From an uncultured Oscillospiraceae bacterium (GTDB lineage: Bacteria > Bacillota > Clostridia > Oscillospirales > Oscillospiraceae), in contig CAKTKB010000009.1 of the NCBI GenBank assembly GCA_934569195.1, positions 1 through 24,023 on the forward strand: a DNA stretch of 24,023 bases, in the 5' to 3' direction. This document shows, piece by piece, positions 13,318-20,372 of this stretch. How positions within the stretch are numbered: position 1 is the stretch's first letter; every line of letters begins with the position of its first letter. Under the pieces are notes generated by a model. That model worked only from the letters and a program-made list of their open reading frames with translations. It did no database searches and was not told where the DNA came from. A program made the translations under genes and the position numbers.

Positions 13318-14571
13318 TCATTTTGTAAGCAAGCGCGTCGTATATCCCGTGTAAAGGTTCGCCAGGGACAGCTCCGGGTCCGTGTAGCAAATTTCCCGAT
13401 CCAGGATATACACGGACTCCACAGCGTTCTCCGTCAGTCCACAAATCGCATCCGCGTCCATGGAGGCTCTGGTGTAACACGGCAGGAGCCTCAGCAGGGT
13501 CTGGGCGCAGCCCAAATCTGCGGAATATGCCACGATCTGCGGCGCTGCAGCCTTGCACAGACCGTCCGTCACGTCCAGATAGGGAAAACGCAGCGTACCG
13601 TCGGCATAGGTGTAATAGCTCAACGCATCCGCGTCGCTTATAGGATAGGTGCGCAGGAACACGCGGCTGCTCAAACTGACATCCTCCGCACGAGCCGCCG
13701 TCAGGACCTTCGATTCCGGCCGGTCCATCAGATCAAAGGACAGCGCGTTGGCAGGATCCAAATTCCGCAGGAAACCGTCATAGCTGAGCAGATACCCCTG
13801 GGTAAAGCCCGCTGACGTCAACGCATCGGCCAGGTAATCCGCAGCAAAGGCGTTGCGCATCCAGGCAAGGTCCACATAGGTGCTGAACCCATACTCCTGA
13901 GCGAAGGTCAGGTACGCATCCGAAACCCGCAGGCACACCTGATTGTTGTCAGACAGCTCCAGCCGGATGGAATCCGGATCACAGGCAAAGGCCCCAATCT
14001 GCCGGAAATAATCCGCCAGCTCCGCATTTCGGTAGGGGTCAAAATCCACCGTCTGGCTGTCGTCCATACAGAAGAATAGGTCCCGGTAGTCCCCGTAAAC
14101 CGGCCCCAGGAACACGGACCGCTCACCGCTCTGGGCAATTTGCTCCAGCGCCCGGTAAAGTCCCGCGTCCACCGTAACCGTTTCATTTGGGTGGGCATTC
14201 AGGTAGGCCAGATTGTACACGCCGTCATAGCATGTCCCGGCATCAAAAAGCTGGTAGGCCGTCACCGCCTGGGCGGTATACAACGCCGTCACCTGCTTCT
14301 TCTCCGCCGCGGCCGACAGGTCCGTGCTGCCTAAGAGATATTGGAACGTAAAGTCCTCTGCCACGCTCAACCCGGCGCCGCTGCCGTCCACCGTAATCCA
14401 CCCGTCAGAGACCTTCAGCAGGCCACGGACCGCGACGGCAATTGCCGCTATGCCCACCGCCAGACAGATTACGGCTGCAATCAGCCTGCGGCGGAAGTTG
14501 CGGTCCGAAAGCTCCACATGCTCCACAGGCGGGGCAATGGGGGGACCGCCGCTTTTCCTATTCCGCGCCAT
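13318..14571 (-). CDS. Membrane-anchored ApbE-like protein, active site apparently degenerate
   Basis: This 417-residue protein has a proline-rich cytoplasmic start, one membrane helix at about 29-48 and a large outside domain. The domain follows the order of ApbE (FAD:protein FMN transferase) landmarks: YNLAYLN (119-125), VDLAWMRNAFAADYLADAL (233-251, where ApbE has DLGGIAKGYAAD), YADGTLRFPYLDVTDG (322-337, where ApbE has its dG-x-yHHIlDP block) and SADLGCAQTLL (350-360, like the ApbE AD-x-lsTal metal site). The glycines of the first block and the histidine of the second are absent, so flavin transfer activity is doubtful. This reading is by eye and uncertain. Its ATG lies three bases past the oppF stop, so it is translationally coupled and is the last gene of the Opp operon. 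Confidence 0.55.
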   Translation of the reverse strand: MARNRKSGGPPIAPPVEHVELSDRNFRRRLIAAVICLAVGIAAIAVAVRGLLKVSDGWITVDGSGAGLSVAEDFTFQYLLGSTDLSAAAEKKQVTALYTAQAVTAYQLFDAGTCYDGVYNLAYLNAHPNETVTVDAGLYRALEQIAQSGERSVFLGPVYGDYRDLFFCMDDSQTVDFDPYRNAELADYFRQIGAFACDPDSIRLELSDNNQVCLRVSDAYLTFAQEYGFSTYVDLAWMRNAFAADYLADALTSAGFTQGYLLSYDGFLRNLDPANALSFDLMDRPESKVLTAARAEDVSLSSRVFLRTYPISDADALSYYTYADGTLRFPYLDVTDGLCKAAAPQIVAYSADLGCAQTLLRLLPCYTRASMDADAICGLTENAVESVYILDREICYTDPELSLANLYTGYTTRLLTK

Positions 14572-14574
14572 AAA

Positions 14575-15900
14575 TCAGAAATGCACCACCAGGTAGCCCA
14601 GCAGCAGAATGGCTATCAACACTGCCAGGATGACAAATCCGATAATCGTACCCTTCTTGCAGGCCTTGGCATTCCGGTAATGCCGGAAATGCTTGAACAG
14701 CAGCGTGCCGATCAGGCCCAGCACGGGCAGCAGCACAGACAGCAGCAGATACCACATACTGCCGGTATCGTGAATCGGCGTATTGAGCAAGGAATTGGGG
14801 TCCAGGTTCTCTTCCGTATGCTTGGGTTCTTCCTTCTCCTCAGGCGCCTCTTCACCGGGCTTGCGAATGGTAATGGTCTTCAGAGGCACACCGCGCTCCC
14901 GGACCTTGCGGTACTCCTCGATCTCCGAGGGGCTGCCATAGACATAGTGGTTGTTGCCGATGCAGACAAGCTCCGGCTGCTCCTTGGAATAGTCGTGCAT
15001 AGACGGATCGTAAGTGAAGAGAACCTTGTTCTTCTCCAGCTGGGGATCCGGAATGGGAATGGCGGAAATCAGAGAACGCGTATACGGGTGCAGCGGATAA
15101 TCAAACAGCTCCTCCGCATCGGCGATTTCCACGATGTTGCCCTTGTAGATAACGCCGATTCTGTCGGAGATAAAGCGAACGATGGACAGATCGTGGGCAA
15201 TGAACAAATAAGTCACGTTCCGCTCCTGCTGGAACTTCTTCAGCAGGTTCAGAACCTGCGCGCGAATAGATACGTCCAGCGCGGAGATCGGCTCGTCGGC
15301 CACCACAAACTCCGGCTCCATGACCATTGCACGGGCCACGCCGATACGCTGGCGCTGACCGCCGGAAAATTCGTGGGGATAGCGGGTCAGGTGCTCGGGC
15401 AGCAGGCCCACCTCATCGATCATGTTCTTGACCTTCTGTACCCGATCCGCCTCATTCTCATACAGGTGGAAGTTGTACAGGCCCTCGGAAACGATGTAAT
15501 CCACGGTGGCGCGCTCGTTCAGGGACGCAGCGGGGTCCTGGAAAATCATCTGCACATTCCGGATGACCTCCCGGTCCAGGCTGTGGGGAATCTTGCCGGA
15601 CACCCGGACGCCCTTGTACAGGATCTCTCCGTTTGCCAGGGGATTAACCCGGATCACGGCCCGGCCGATGGTCGTCTTACCGGAGCCGGACTCACCGACC
15701 AGGGAGAAGGTTTCACCCTTGTAGATATCAAAGGATGCGTTCTTTACCGCACGAACGGCAGAGTCGCCCTTGCCGAAGGTAATGTCCACATTGCGCAGGG
15801 AGAGCAGAACCTCCCGGCCGTTTTCGTCAATCGGGCCGTGCTCCGGCAGATGGCGGGCGGTAGGCGTGACCTCCGTCTTTTTCTTCTTCTGATTAAACAA
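14575..15900 (-). CDS. oppF: Oligopeptide ABC transporter ATPase OppF with C-terminal membrane helices
   Basis: This is the second ATP-binding subunit of the peptide importer. Counting from the TTG at 15900: Walker A GESGSGKT (69-76), Q-loop FQDP near 120, signature FSGGQRQR (178-185), Walker B VVADE (199-203) and the H-loop His in IAHD (236), then the C-terminal [14 protein letters not shown] block of the OppD/OppF type. After the normal end at about residue 330 there is an acidic linker ([15 protein letters not shown]) and two hydrophobic helices at about 383-402 and 419-439, which is not usual for this family. I prefer the TTG start because GAGGAGG lies seven bases before it; the GTG at 15909 in the same frame overlaps that ribosome binding site. 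Five bases separate a GTG start from oppD. Confidence 0.9.
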   Translation of the reverse strand: MFNQKKKKTEVTPTARHLPEHGPIDENGREVLLSLRNVDITFGKGDSAVRAVKNASFDIYKGETFSLVGESGSGKTTIGRAVIRVNPLANGEILYKGVRVSGKIPHSLDREVIRNVQMIFQDPAASLNERATVDYIVSEGLYNFHLYENEADRVQKVKNMIDEVGLLPEHLTRYPHEFSGGQRQRIGVARAMVMEPEFVVADEPISALDVSIRAQVLNLLKKFQQERNVTYLFIAHDLSIVRFISDRIGVIYKGNIVEIADAEELFDYPLHPYTRSLISAIPIPDPQLEKNKVLFTYDPSMHDYSKEQPELVCIGNNHYVYGSPSEIEEYRKVRERGVPLKTITIRKPGEEAPEEKEEPKHTEENLDPNSLLNTPIHDTGSMWYLLLSVLLPVLGLIGTLLFKHFRHYRNAKACKKGTIIGFVILAVLIAILLLGYLVVHF

Positions 15901-15913
15901 AGTCCACACCTCC

Positions 15914-17650
15914 TCAAATGTTGAAAGCTTTCATCAGCTTTTCGTGAATGTTCTCAATGGCCTCGGGCTTATTCACCTTAGGCGCTCTGGGGTCCAGCAG
16001 CCAGGTCTTGGCGAAGTGGGTATCGCTGACGGCGAACATAGGCGGCTCCATCAGGGTGTCCAGCTTCAGGCAGTAGGGATTTCTGGGTGCGAAGGGATCG
16101 CCCACGATCTTGTTGTACAGAGAGGGGGGCGTACCGGTGATGGAGAACAGCTTCGTGTTCCGCTGAGCAAGCTGGGGAAGGCTGGAAAGCAGCGCCCAGG
16201 TGTAGGGATGCTGGGGATTGTAGAAAACATCCTCAACCGTGCCAAGCTCCACGATCTGGCCGGCATAAAGCACGGCCACCCGGTCGGCGACGTTGGCAAC
16301 CACGCCCAGGTCATGGGTAATAAAGACGATGGTGTAATTGAACTCCTTCTGCAGGTCCTTGATCAGCTTGATGATCTGCGCCTGGATGGTCACGTCCAGC
16401 GCCGTGGTCGGCTCGTCACAGATCAGGATCTTGGGCTGGCAGGAAAGGGCGATTGCAATAACGATACGCTGACGCATACCGCCGGAATACTGGAAGGGAT
16501 AGTCGTCAAACCGAGCCTCCGCATTGGGAATGCCAACCTTCTTCATCAGCTCAATGGCCCGGGCGCGGGCCTCCACCTCGCTGCAATTCTGATGCTTCAG
16601 AATCACGGAGGTGATCTGCTTGCCGATGGTGATGATGGGGTTCAGGGAGGTCATGGGATCCTGGAAAACCGTAGCGATCCGGCAGCCGCGAATCTGGCTC
16701 CAGTCGTTGGTATCCTTTACATCCGCCAGGTTGATGACGCAGGAGCCATGGAGGGTATCCGCCGTCTCATCGAGATAGCGCACGCGGAAAATGACCTTTC
16801 CAAACACGGCGTCATCCATGGGGTCCACGCCCATACGCATGGCGTTGCGGATTTCCTTCATCAGGTTGCGGATCAGGCGCAGGCGCTTACGCAGACTGTA
16901 GCGGCCAACGGAAAGGTAAATCTCCTTGGCCAGGATCTGATTGCGCTGCTCCAGCTCCGGCGTGATAGGATGCTGAATTTCCTTGGCGTACTGCGCCTTC
17001 AGCTTGGAAAGCTCCTTCTCATAGGCAGCAGTTGCGGCAGAATCGCTGCTGACCTTCTGCTTGTGCGCGCGAATGGTCTGCTCCTTCCGCTTCTCCAGGT
17101 CCTTGATCTGCCGGTCATAGTCCTTGATCTCGGCACCCAGGGCCTTAATCTGGTCCTTTTCCTTGGAGGAATCCAGAGTCTGGCGCAGGTTATAGGCCTC
17201 GGCCCGCTTGTAGCGCAGGTCCTCCAGCTGCTCCTCAAAGGCTGCCTGGTCGGCCTCGCTCAGGGTCATCTCCTGTCTTCTCTGGGACTTGAGGTCCAGA
17301 ATTTTCCGGTAAGTCTCGGCGCCGAAGGTCAGGCTGGAGGCCTTATCCAGCTTTGCCTTCGTCTGGGAAAGCAGCTGCCGGTCCAGGCTGTGCAGCTTTA
17401 CCTTGGTATCCGCCAGTGCGTCGTCGTTGAAAATCAGCTTGCCCTGATCCACGTAGCCGTTGGAATCCAGCATGCCTGCAAAGGTCTTGGTAAAGACGGA
17501 CTTGCCGGAGCCGGACTCGCCCACGATGGCGATGGACTCGTTTTCGTAAATATCCAGAGAGATGCCCCGGATAGCTGTCAGAATTCTTCCGCGGACCCGG
17601 AACTTGACCACCAGGTCCTGTACGGACAACAGAACTTTTTTATCTTCCAT
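15914..17650 (-). CDS. oppD: Oligopeptide ABC transporter ATPase OppD with large coiled-coil insertion
   Basis: This is the first ATP-binding subunit. Walker A GESGSGKS is at 44-51, Q-loop VFQDP at 328-332, signature YSGGMRQR at 388-395, Walker B ILICDE at 408-413, H-loop His446, and the OppD C-terminal block with [14 protein letters not shown] and TGTPPSL. OppD proteins are usually about 330-360 residues; this one has 578 because about 240 residues (roughly 77-320) are inserted between Walker A and the Q-loop. The insert is rich in Lys, Glu, Gln and Leu with heptad-like character at about 130-225 ([36 protein letters not shown]), then a basic helix region ([17 protein letters not shown]). 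All ATPase motifs are intact, so it should be active. AGAGGGATGG precedes the ATG; it begins 12 bases after oppC. Confidence 0.93.
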   Translation of the reverse strand: MEDKKVLLSVQDLVVKFRVRGRILTAIRGISLDIYENESIAIVGESGSGKSVFTKTFAGMLDSNGYVDQGKLIFNDDALADTKVKLHSLDRQLLSQTKAKLDKASSLTFGAETYRKILDLKSQRRQEMTLSEADQAAFEEQLEDLRYKRAEAYNLRQTLDSSKEKDQIKALGAEIKDYDRQIKDLEKRKEQTIRAHKQKVSSDSAATAAYEKELSKLKAQYAKEIQHPITPELEQRNQILAKEIYLSVGRYSLRKRLRLIRNLMKEIRNAMRMGVDPMDDAVFGKVIFRVRYLDETADTLHGSCVINLADVKDTNDWSQIRGCRIATVFQDPMTSLNPIITIGKQITSVILKHQNCSEVEARARAIELMKKVGIPNAEARFDDYPFQYSGGMRQRIVIAIALSCQPKILICDEPTTALDVTIQAQIIKLIKDLQKEFNYTIVFITHDLGVVANVADRVAVLYAGQIVELGTVEDVFYNPQHPYTWALLSSLPQLAQRNTKLFSITGTPPSLYNKIVGDPFAPRNPYCLKLDTLMEPPMFAVSDTHFAKTWLLDPRAPKVNKPEAIENIHEKLMKAFNI

Positions 17651-17662
17651 AATCCATCCCTC

Positions 17663-18640
17663 TTACATGTGCGTTCTGGGGTCGGAGGCATCACCCAGGT
17701 TCTGACCCACCACATACAGCACAACCGTAATGATGGCGGAAACAACCACGGGGCTCCAGAACTCAAACTGCCAGCCGTTGGTTACCATGGCGGACTCGGC
17801 CTCGTAAATCAGCTTGCCCAAGGACATATCCGAAAGGCCGATGCCGATATAGGACAGGAAAACTTCCATGGAAATATAGGACGGAATCTCCGTAGCCAGC
17901 AGGGTCACGATAACGGAGGTCATGAAGGGCAGGATGTTCTTCGTCGCAATGCGGAAGATGGATGTGCCCAGGCAGCGGGACGCCAGGTTATACTCCCGAT
18001 CCCGGATGATGATAACCTGGGTACGGATAAAGTAAGCAATTCCGATCCAGCCGGTCACGGTCATGGCGAAAACCATGGTCCAGAAGCTGGCGGAGAGGAT
18101 CATGACCAGCACGGAGGTCAGCAGGATATAGGGCACGTTGCCCACAATGTTGTAAACCTCGGTCATGATGATGTCGACCTTCTTGGAGAAGCCCCAGATG
18201 GCGCCCAGGAGCACACCGATGGTCATGTTGATGGCGGCGCAGACCAGAGCCAGGGACACGGAGATCCGGGAACCGACCCAAATTGCGTCGAAGGTCGGCT
18301 CGCCGTTGGCGCCGGCGCCCAGAATCCAGTGGATGCTGTGGCCAAACTTCTGCATGGCCGCCGCGGGCATCAAATGCTTAGCGGTGGGGTCCATCAGATT
18401 TGCGAACCGGTCGTAGGTTATGAACTGGGGATAGATATAGGTGAATACCAGAATCACGCCCAGCAGGAGCAGGATAAAGATGTTCATCTTGTTCCGGAAG
18501 AAAACGCGGAACACAGAGTGCCAGTAGGAATAACGAGGGGCCGTAATCTTTTCGGATTCCACATCGCTGTGCTCCATGGGAGCGAACAGCTCGGACTCCG
18601 GCAGGCCCAGATGGTCCAGATTGATCTTTTCTTGCTTCAT
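17663..18640 (-). CDS. oppC: Oligopeptide ABC transporter permease OppC
   Basis: This 325-residue membrane subunit has a soluble N-terminus, a first helix at about 53-71, an external loop of about 50 residues (to 123), and a further five helices. The EAA-type loop that docks the ATPase is at about 216-238 (EYNLASRCLGTSIFRIATKN). It resembles AmiD/OppC of Firmicutes in length and order. AGGTGAG in the last codons of oppB serves as ribosome binding site, with six bases between the two genes. The C-terminus ends with the family's VVGQNLGDASDPR motif. Confidence 0.95.
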   Translation of the reverse strand: MKQEKINLDHLGLPESELFAPMEHSDVESEKITAPRYSYWHSVFRVFFRNKMNIFILLLLGVILVFTYIYPQFITYDRFANLMDPTAKHLMPAAAMQKFGHSIHWILGAGANGEPTFDAIWVGSRISVSLALVCAAINMTIGVLLGAIWGFSKKVDIIMTEVYNIVGNVPYILLTSVLVMILSASFWTMVFAMTVTGWIGIAYFIRTQVIIIRDREYNLASRCLGTSIFRIATKNILPFMTSVIVTLLATEIPSYISMEVFLSYIGIGLSDMSLGKLIYEAESAMVTNGWQFEFWSPVVVSAIITVVLYVVGQNLGDASDPRTHM

Positions 18641-18646
18641 AACATC

Positions 18647-20221
18647 TCACCTGCCTTCCGAAGAGAACGAAATTCTGGGGTCAACCAGGGACATAAGAAT
18701 GTCGCCCAGGATAATGGATGCAACGGACAGGAACGCATAGAAGAGCGTCACGCCCACGATAACGCCGTTATCGTACATGTTGATGGCCTTTGTCAGCACG
18801 TTGCCCACGCCGGGAACGACGTAAACACGCTCGGTGATGATGGCGCCGGTCAAAGCGCCCAGCACACTTGCCGGGATGCCATGAACAATGGGAATGGCTG
18901 CGTTCTTAAGAATATGCTTGACAAAAATCTCATTTTCAGACAAACCGCCGGACCGGGCAAACTTTACATAGTCCGAATTCATCTGGTCGATCATATAGCG
19001 GCGAATCCACTTCATCAGGTTTGCGATGGAGGGAAGGGCCAGAGACACGATGGGCAAAATATACATAAGCTTGTCGGTGGAGTCCACCATAAAGGTTGTC
19101 GGCAGTCCGGTCGCGCCGCCGATTGCCTTGAACAGGAAGATATAGGCAAGGGACGGAACCGCGATGATAAAGACAATATAGATGGTGCCGAGCTTATCCA
19201 CCAGTCCGTTCTTGTGCCGGGCCATCACGATGCCCAGAGGCACACCCAGCAGGTAGGCCATCAGCACCGCCAGGATACCGATGGAGAAGGAATAGCCCAT
19301 GCGGGATTTGCCCGCCTTGAGAGTAGACACATTTGTATAGTCGTCGGTGAAATACTTCATGTTCAGGTCGGAGCTTTCCCGGGAACCGGCGACATAGGTG
19401 GCCGAGTGCAGATCGTCTGCGCTCTGCTCCGTCACGCCCGAGGGGAAGAGCACTTCCGAGAGGACGTAGGAGCCTTGGGTTTCCGTCATGGTCTGGAGCA
19501 CATCAATGCCCTTGTTGACGCTGTAGGATTTGCCCAAGTTAATGGTGAAGAAATTCTGATGCACAAAGGGGAACTTGTTGTCCACATAGAGCAGGTACTT
19601 GTGCTGGGTACCGTTTCCGATCACGGCGGGGGCGAACTTATCGCCGCCATACAGGGGATCATGCAGGGTAAAGGTTACCTTGCGCTCTCCGATGTCCGTG
19701 TCCTCGCTGACATAGTGAATGCTGTCAGCCGTAACCAAATGGGTAAAATAATTGATCATCCGGGTATAAAGCGGGCGATCCTTGGATGCAAAGAGCATCT
19801 GCTGTCCGCCGTTGGCCACCTTATTTCTGGCGCCCATAACGGCATCCAGCCGGGTCACGGTGTAACCCTGGGATTCGTAATATTCCGTAAACTTCTTGAC
19901 GTACTGCGCAGTAATTTCGCCATCCTTCTCAGCCTTTCTGCCGAGAGAGATCGCGTCCTTGGTCTCATCGTCCAGCTCGCCGTCCTTAGAAAGCTGGTTG
20001 AGATAATCAGAAAAATTTACAAGATCCAGGTATCCGTATTCCTGCCATTTGCGGTAGGTATACATAACCTTGCTGTTGTTGCCCATCTGCGCGTAGGTGC
20101 TGTCCTGTGCGAAGATCAGCTTTCTATCCATCATGGAGTAAATCAGAAGCATGACAATGGCCACAACAATTACGATGGAAACCGCGCCGTGCAGGATTCG
20201 TTTTAATAAATATTTCGTCAT
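18647..20221 (-). CDS. oppB: Oligopeptide ABC transporter permease OppB with large ectodomain (AmiC-like)
   Basis: This is the first permease subunit, 524 residues from the ATG at 20221. One N-terminal helix (about 8-29) is followed by an outside domain of about 275 residues (31-308) and then five helices (about 310-334, 345-367, 385-403, 447-463, 488-512), with the EAA loop at about 416-438 (SDYVKFARSGGLSENEIFVK). Ordinary OppB proteins have about 310 residues; the long ectodomain recalls AmiC of Streptococcus pneumoniae (about 500 residues). AAGTGGGTGATACT precedes the ATG; a GTG four codons upstream (20233) is possible but less well placed. The C-terminal GDILMSLVDPRI block is standard. 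It is the first of five tightly packed genes behind oppA. Confidence 0.94.
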   Translation of the reverse strand: MTKYLLKRILHGAVSIVIVVAIVMLLIYSMMDRKLIFAQDSTYAQMGNNSKVMYTYRKWQEYGYLDLVNFSDYLNQLSKDGELDDETKDAISLGRKAEKDGEITAQYVKKFTEYYESQGYTVTRLDAVMGARNKVANGGQQMLFASKDRPLYTRMINYFTHLVTADSIHYVSEDTDIGERKVTFTLHDPLYGGDKFAPAVIGNGTQHKYLLYVDNKFPFVHQNFFTINLGKSYSVNKGIDVLQTMTETQGSYVLSEVLFPSGVTEQSADDLHSATYVAGSRESSDLNMKYFTDDYTNVSTLKAGKSRMGYSFSIGILAVLMAYLLGVPLGIVMARHKNGLVDKLGTIYIVFIIAVPSLAYIFLFKAIGGATGLPTTFMVDSTDKLMYILPIVSLALPSIANLMKWIRRYMIDQMNSDYVKFARSGGLSENEIFVKHILKNAAIPIVHGIPASVLGALTGAIITERVYVVPGVGNVLTKAINMYDNGVIVGVTLFYAFLSVASIILGDILMSLVDPRISFSSEGR

Positions 20222-20242
20222 AGTATCACCCACTTAACCCAA

Positions 20243-20290
20243 TATGGGATAAGAGAGCAGGGCTATAGCAGTCCCCTCTCTTACCCCATA
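20243..20290 (-). promoter_or_regulatory. Stem-loop just upstream of oppB
   Basis: Fifteen-base arms TATGGGATAAGAGAG (20243-20257) and CTCTCTTACCCCATA (20276-20290) pair with one mismatch. The loop end also contains a small GGG/CCC pairing. No T-run follows on the minus strand. It lies about 20 bases before the oppB start and may lower translation or protect a processed end. Confidence 0.55.
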
Positions 20291-20307
20291 GCGTATTTTT
20301 TGTTGCT

Positions 20308-20330
20308 CAGGCGGTGCGGAGCACCGCCTG
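20308..20330 (-). promoter_or_regulatory. GC-rich stem-loop between oppA and oppB
   Basis: A perfect 10-bp stem CAGGCGGTGC / GCACCGCCTG with a 3-base loop lies about 45 bases behind the oppA stop. No T-run follows, so it fits an mRNA 3'-end stabiliser or partial terminator. Such hairpins commonly give more binding protein than permease from one operon. Confidence 0.6.
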
Positions 20331-20372
20331 GCTTGGATCCATCCGTAATGGTTGGGACAAAGGATTTCTAAC

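Noticed and set aside
14341-15924. A 527-codon plus-strand open frame opposite oppF
   Set aside because: Antisense shadow of an ATPase gene with intact Walker and signature motifs.
15944-20206. A 4.2-kb plus-strand open frame antisense to oppB, oppC and oppD
   Set aside because: It is a shadow frame kept open by GC-rich codon bias on the opposite strand. The minus-strand proteins have complete ABC-transporter motifs, while the antisense product is low-complexity and His/Gln/Gly-rich with no recognisable domain.
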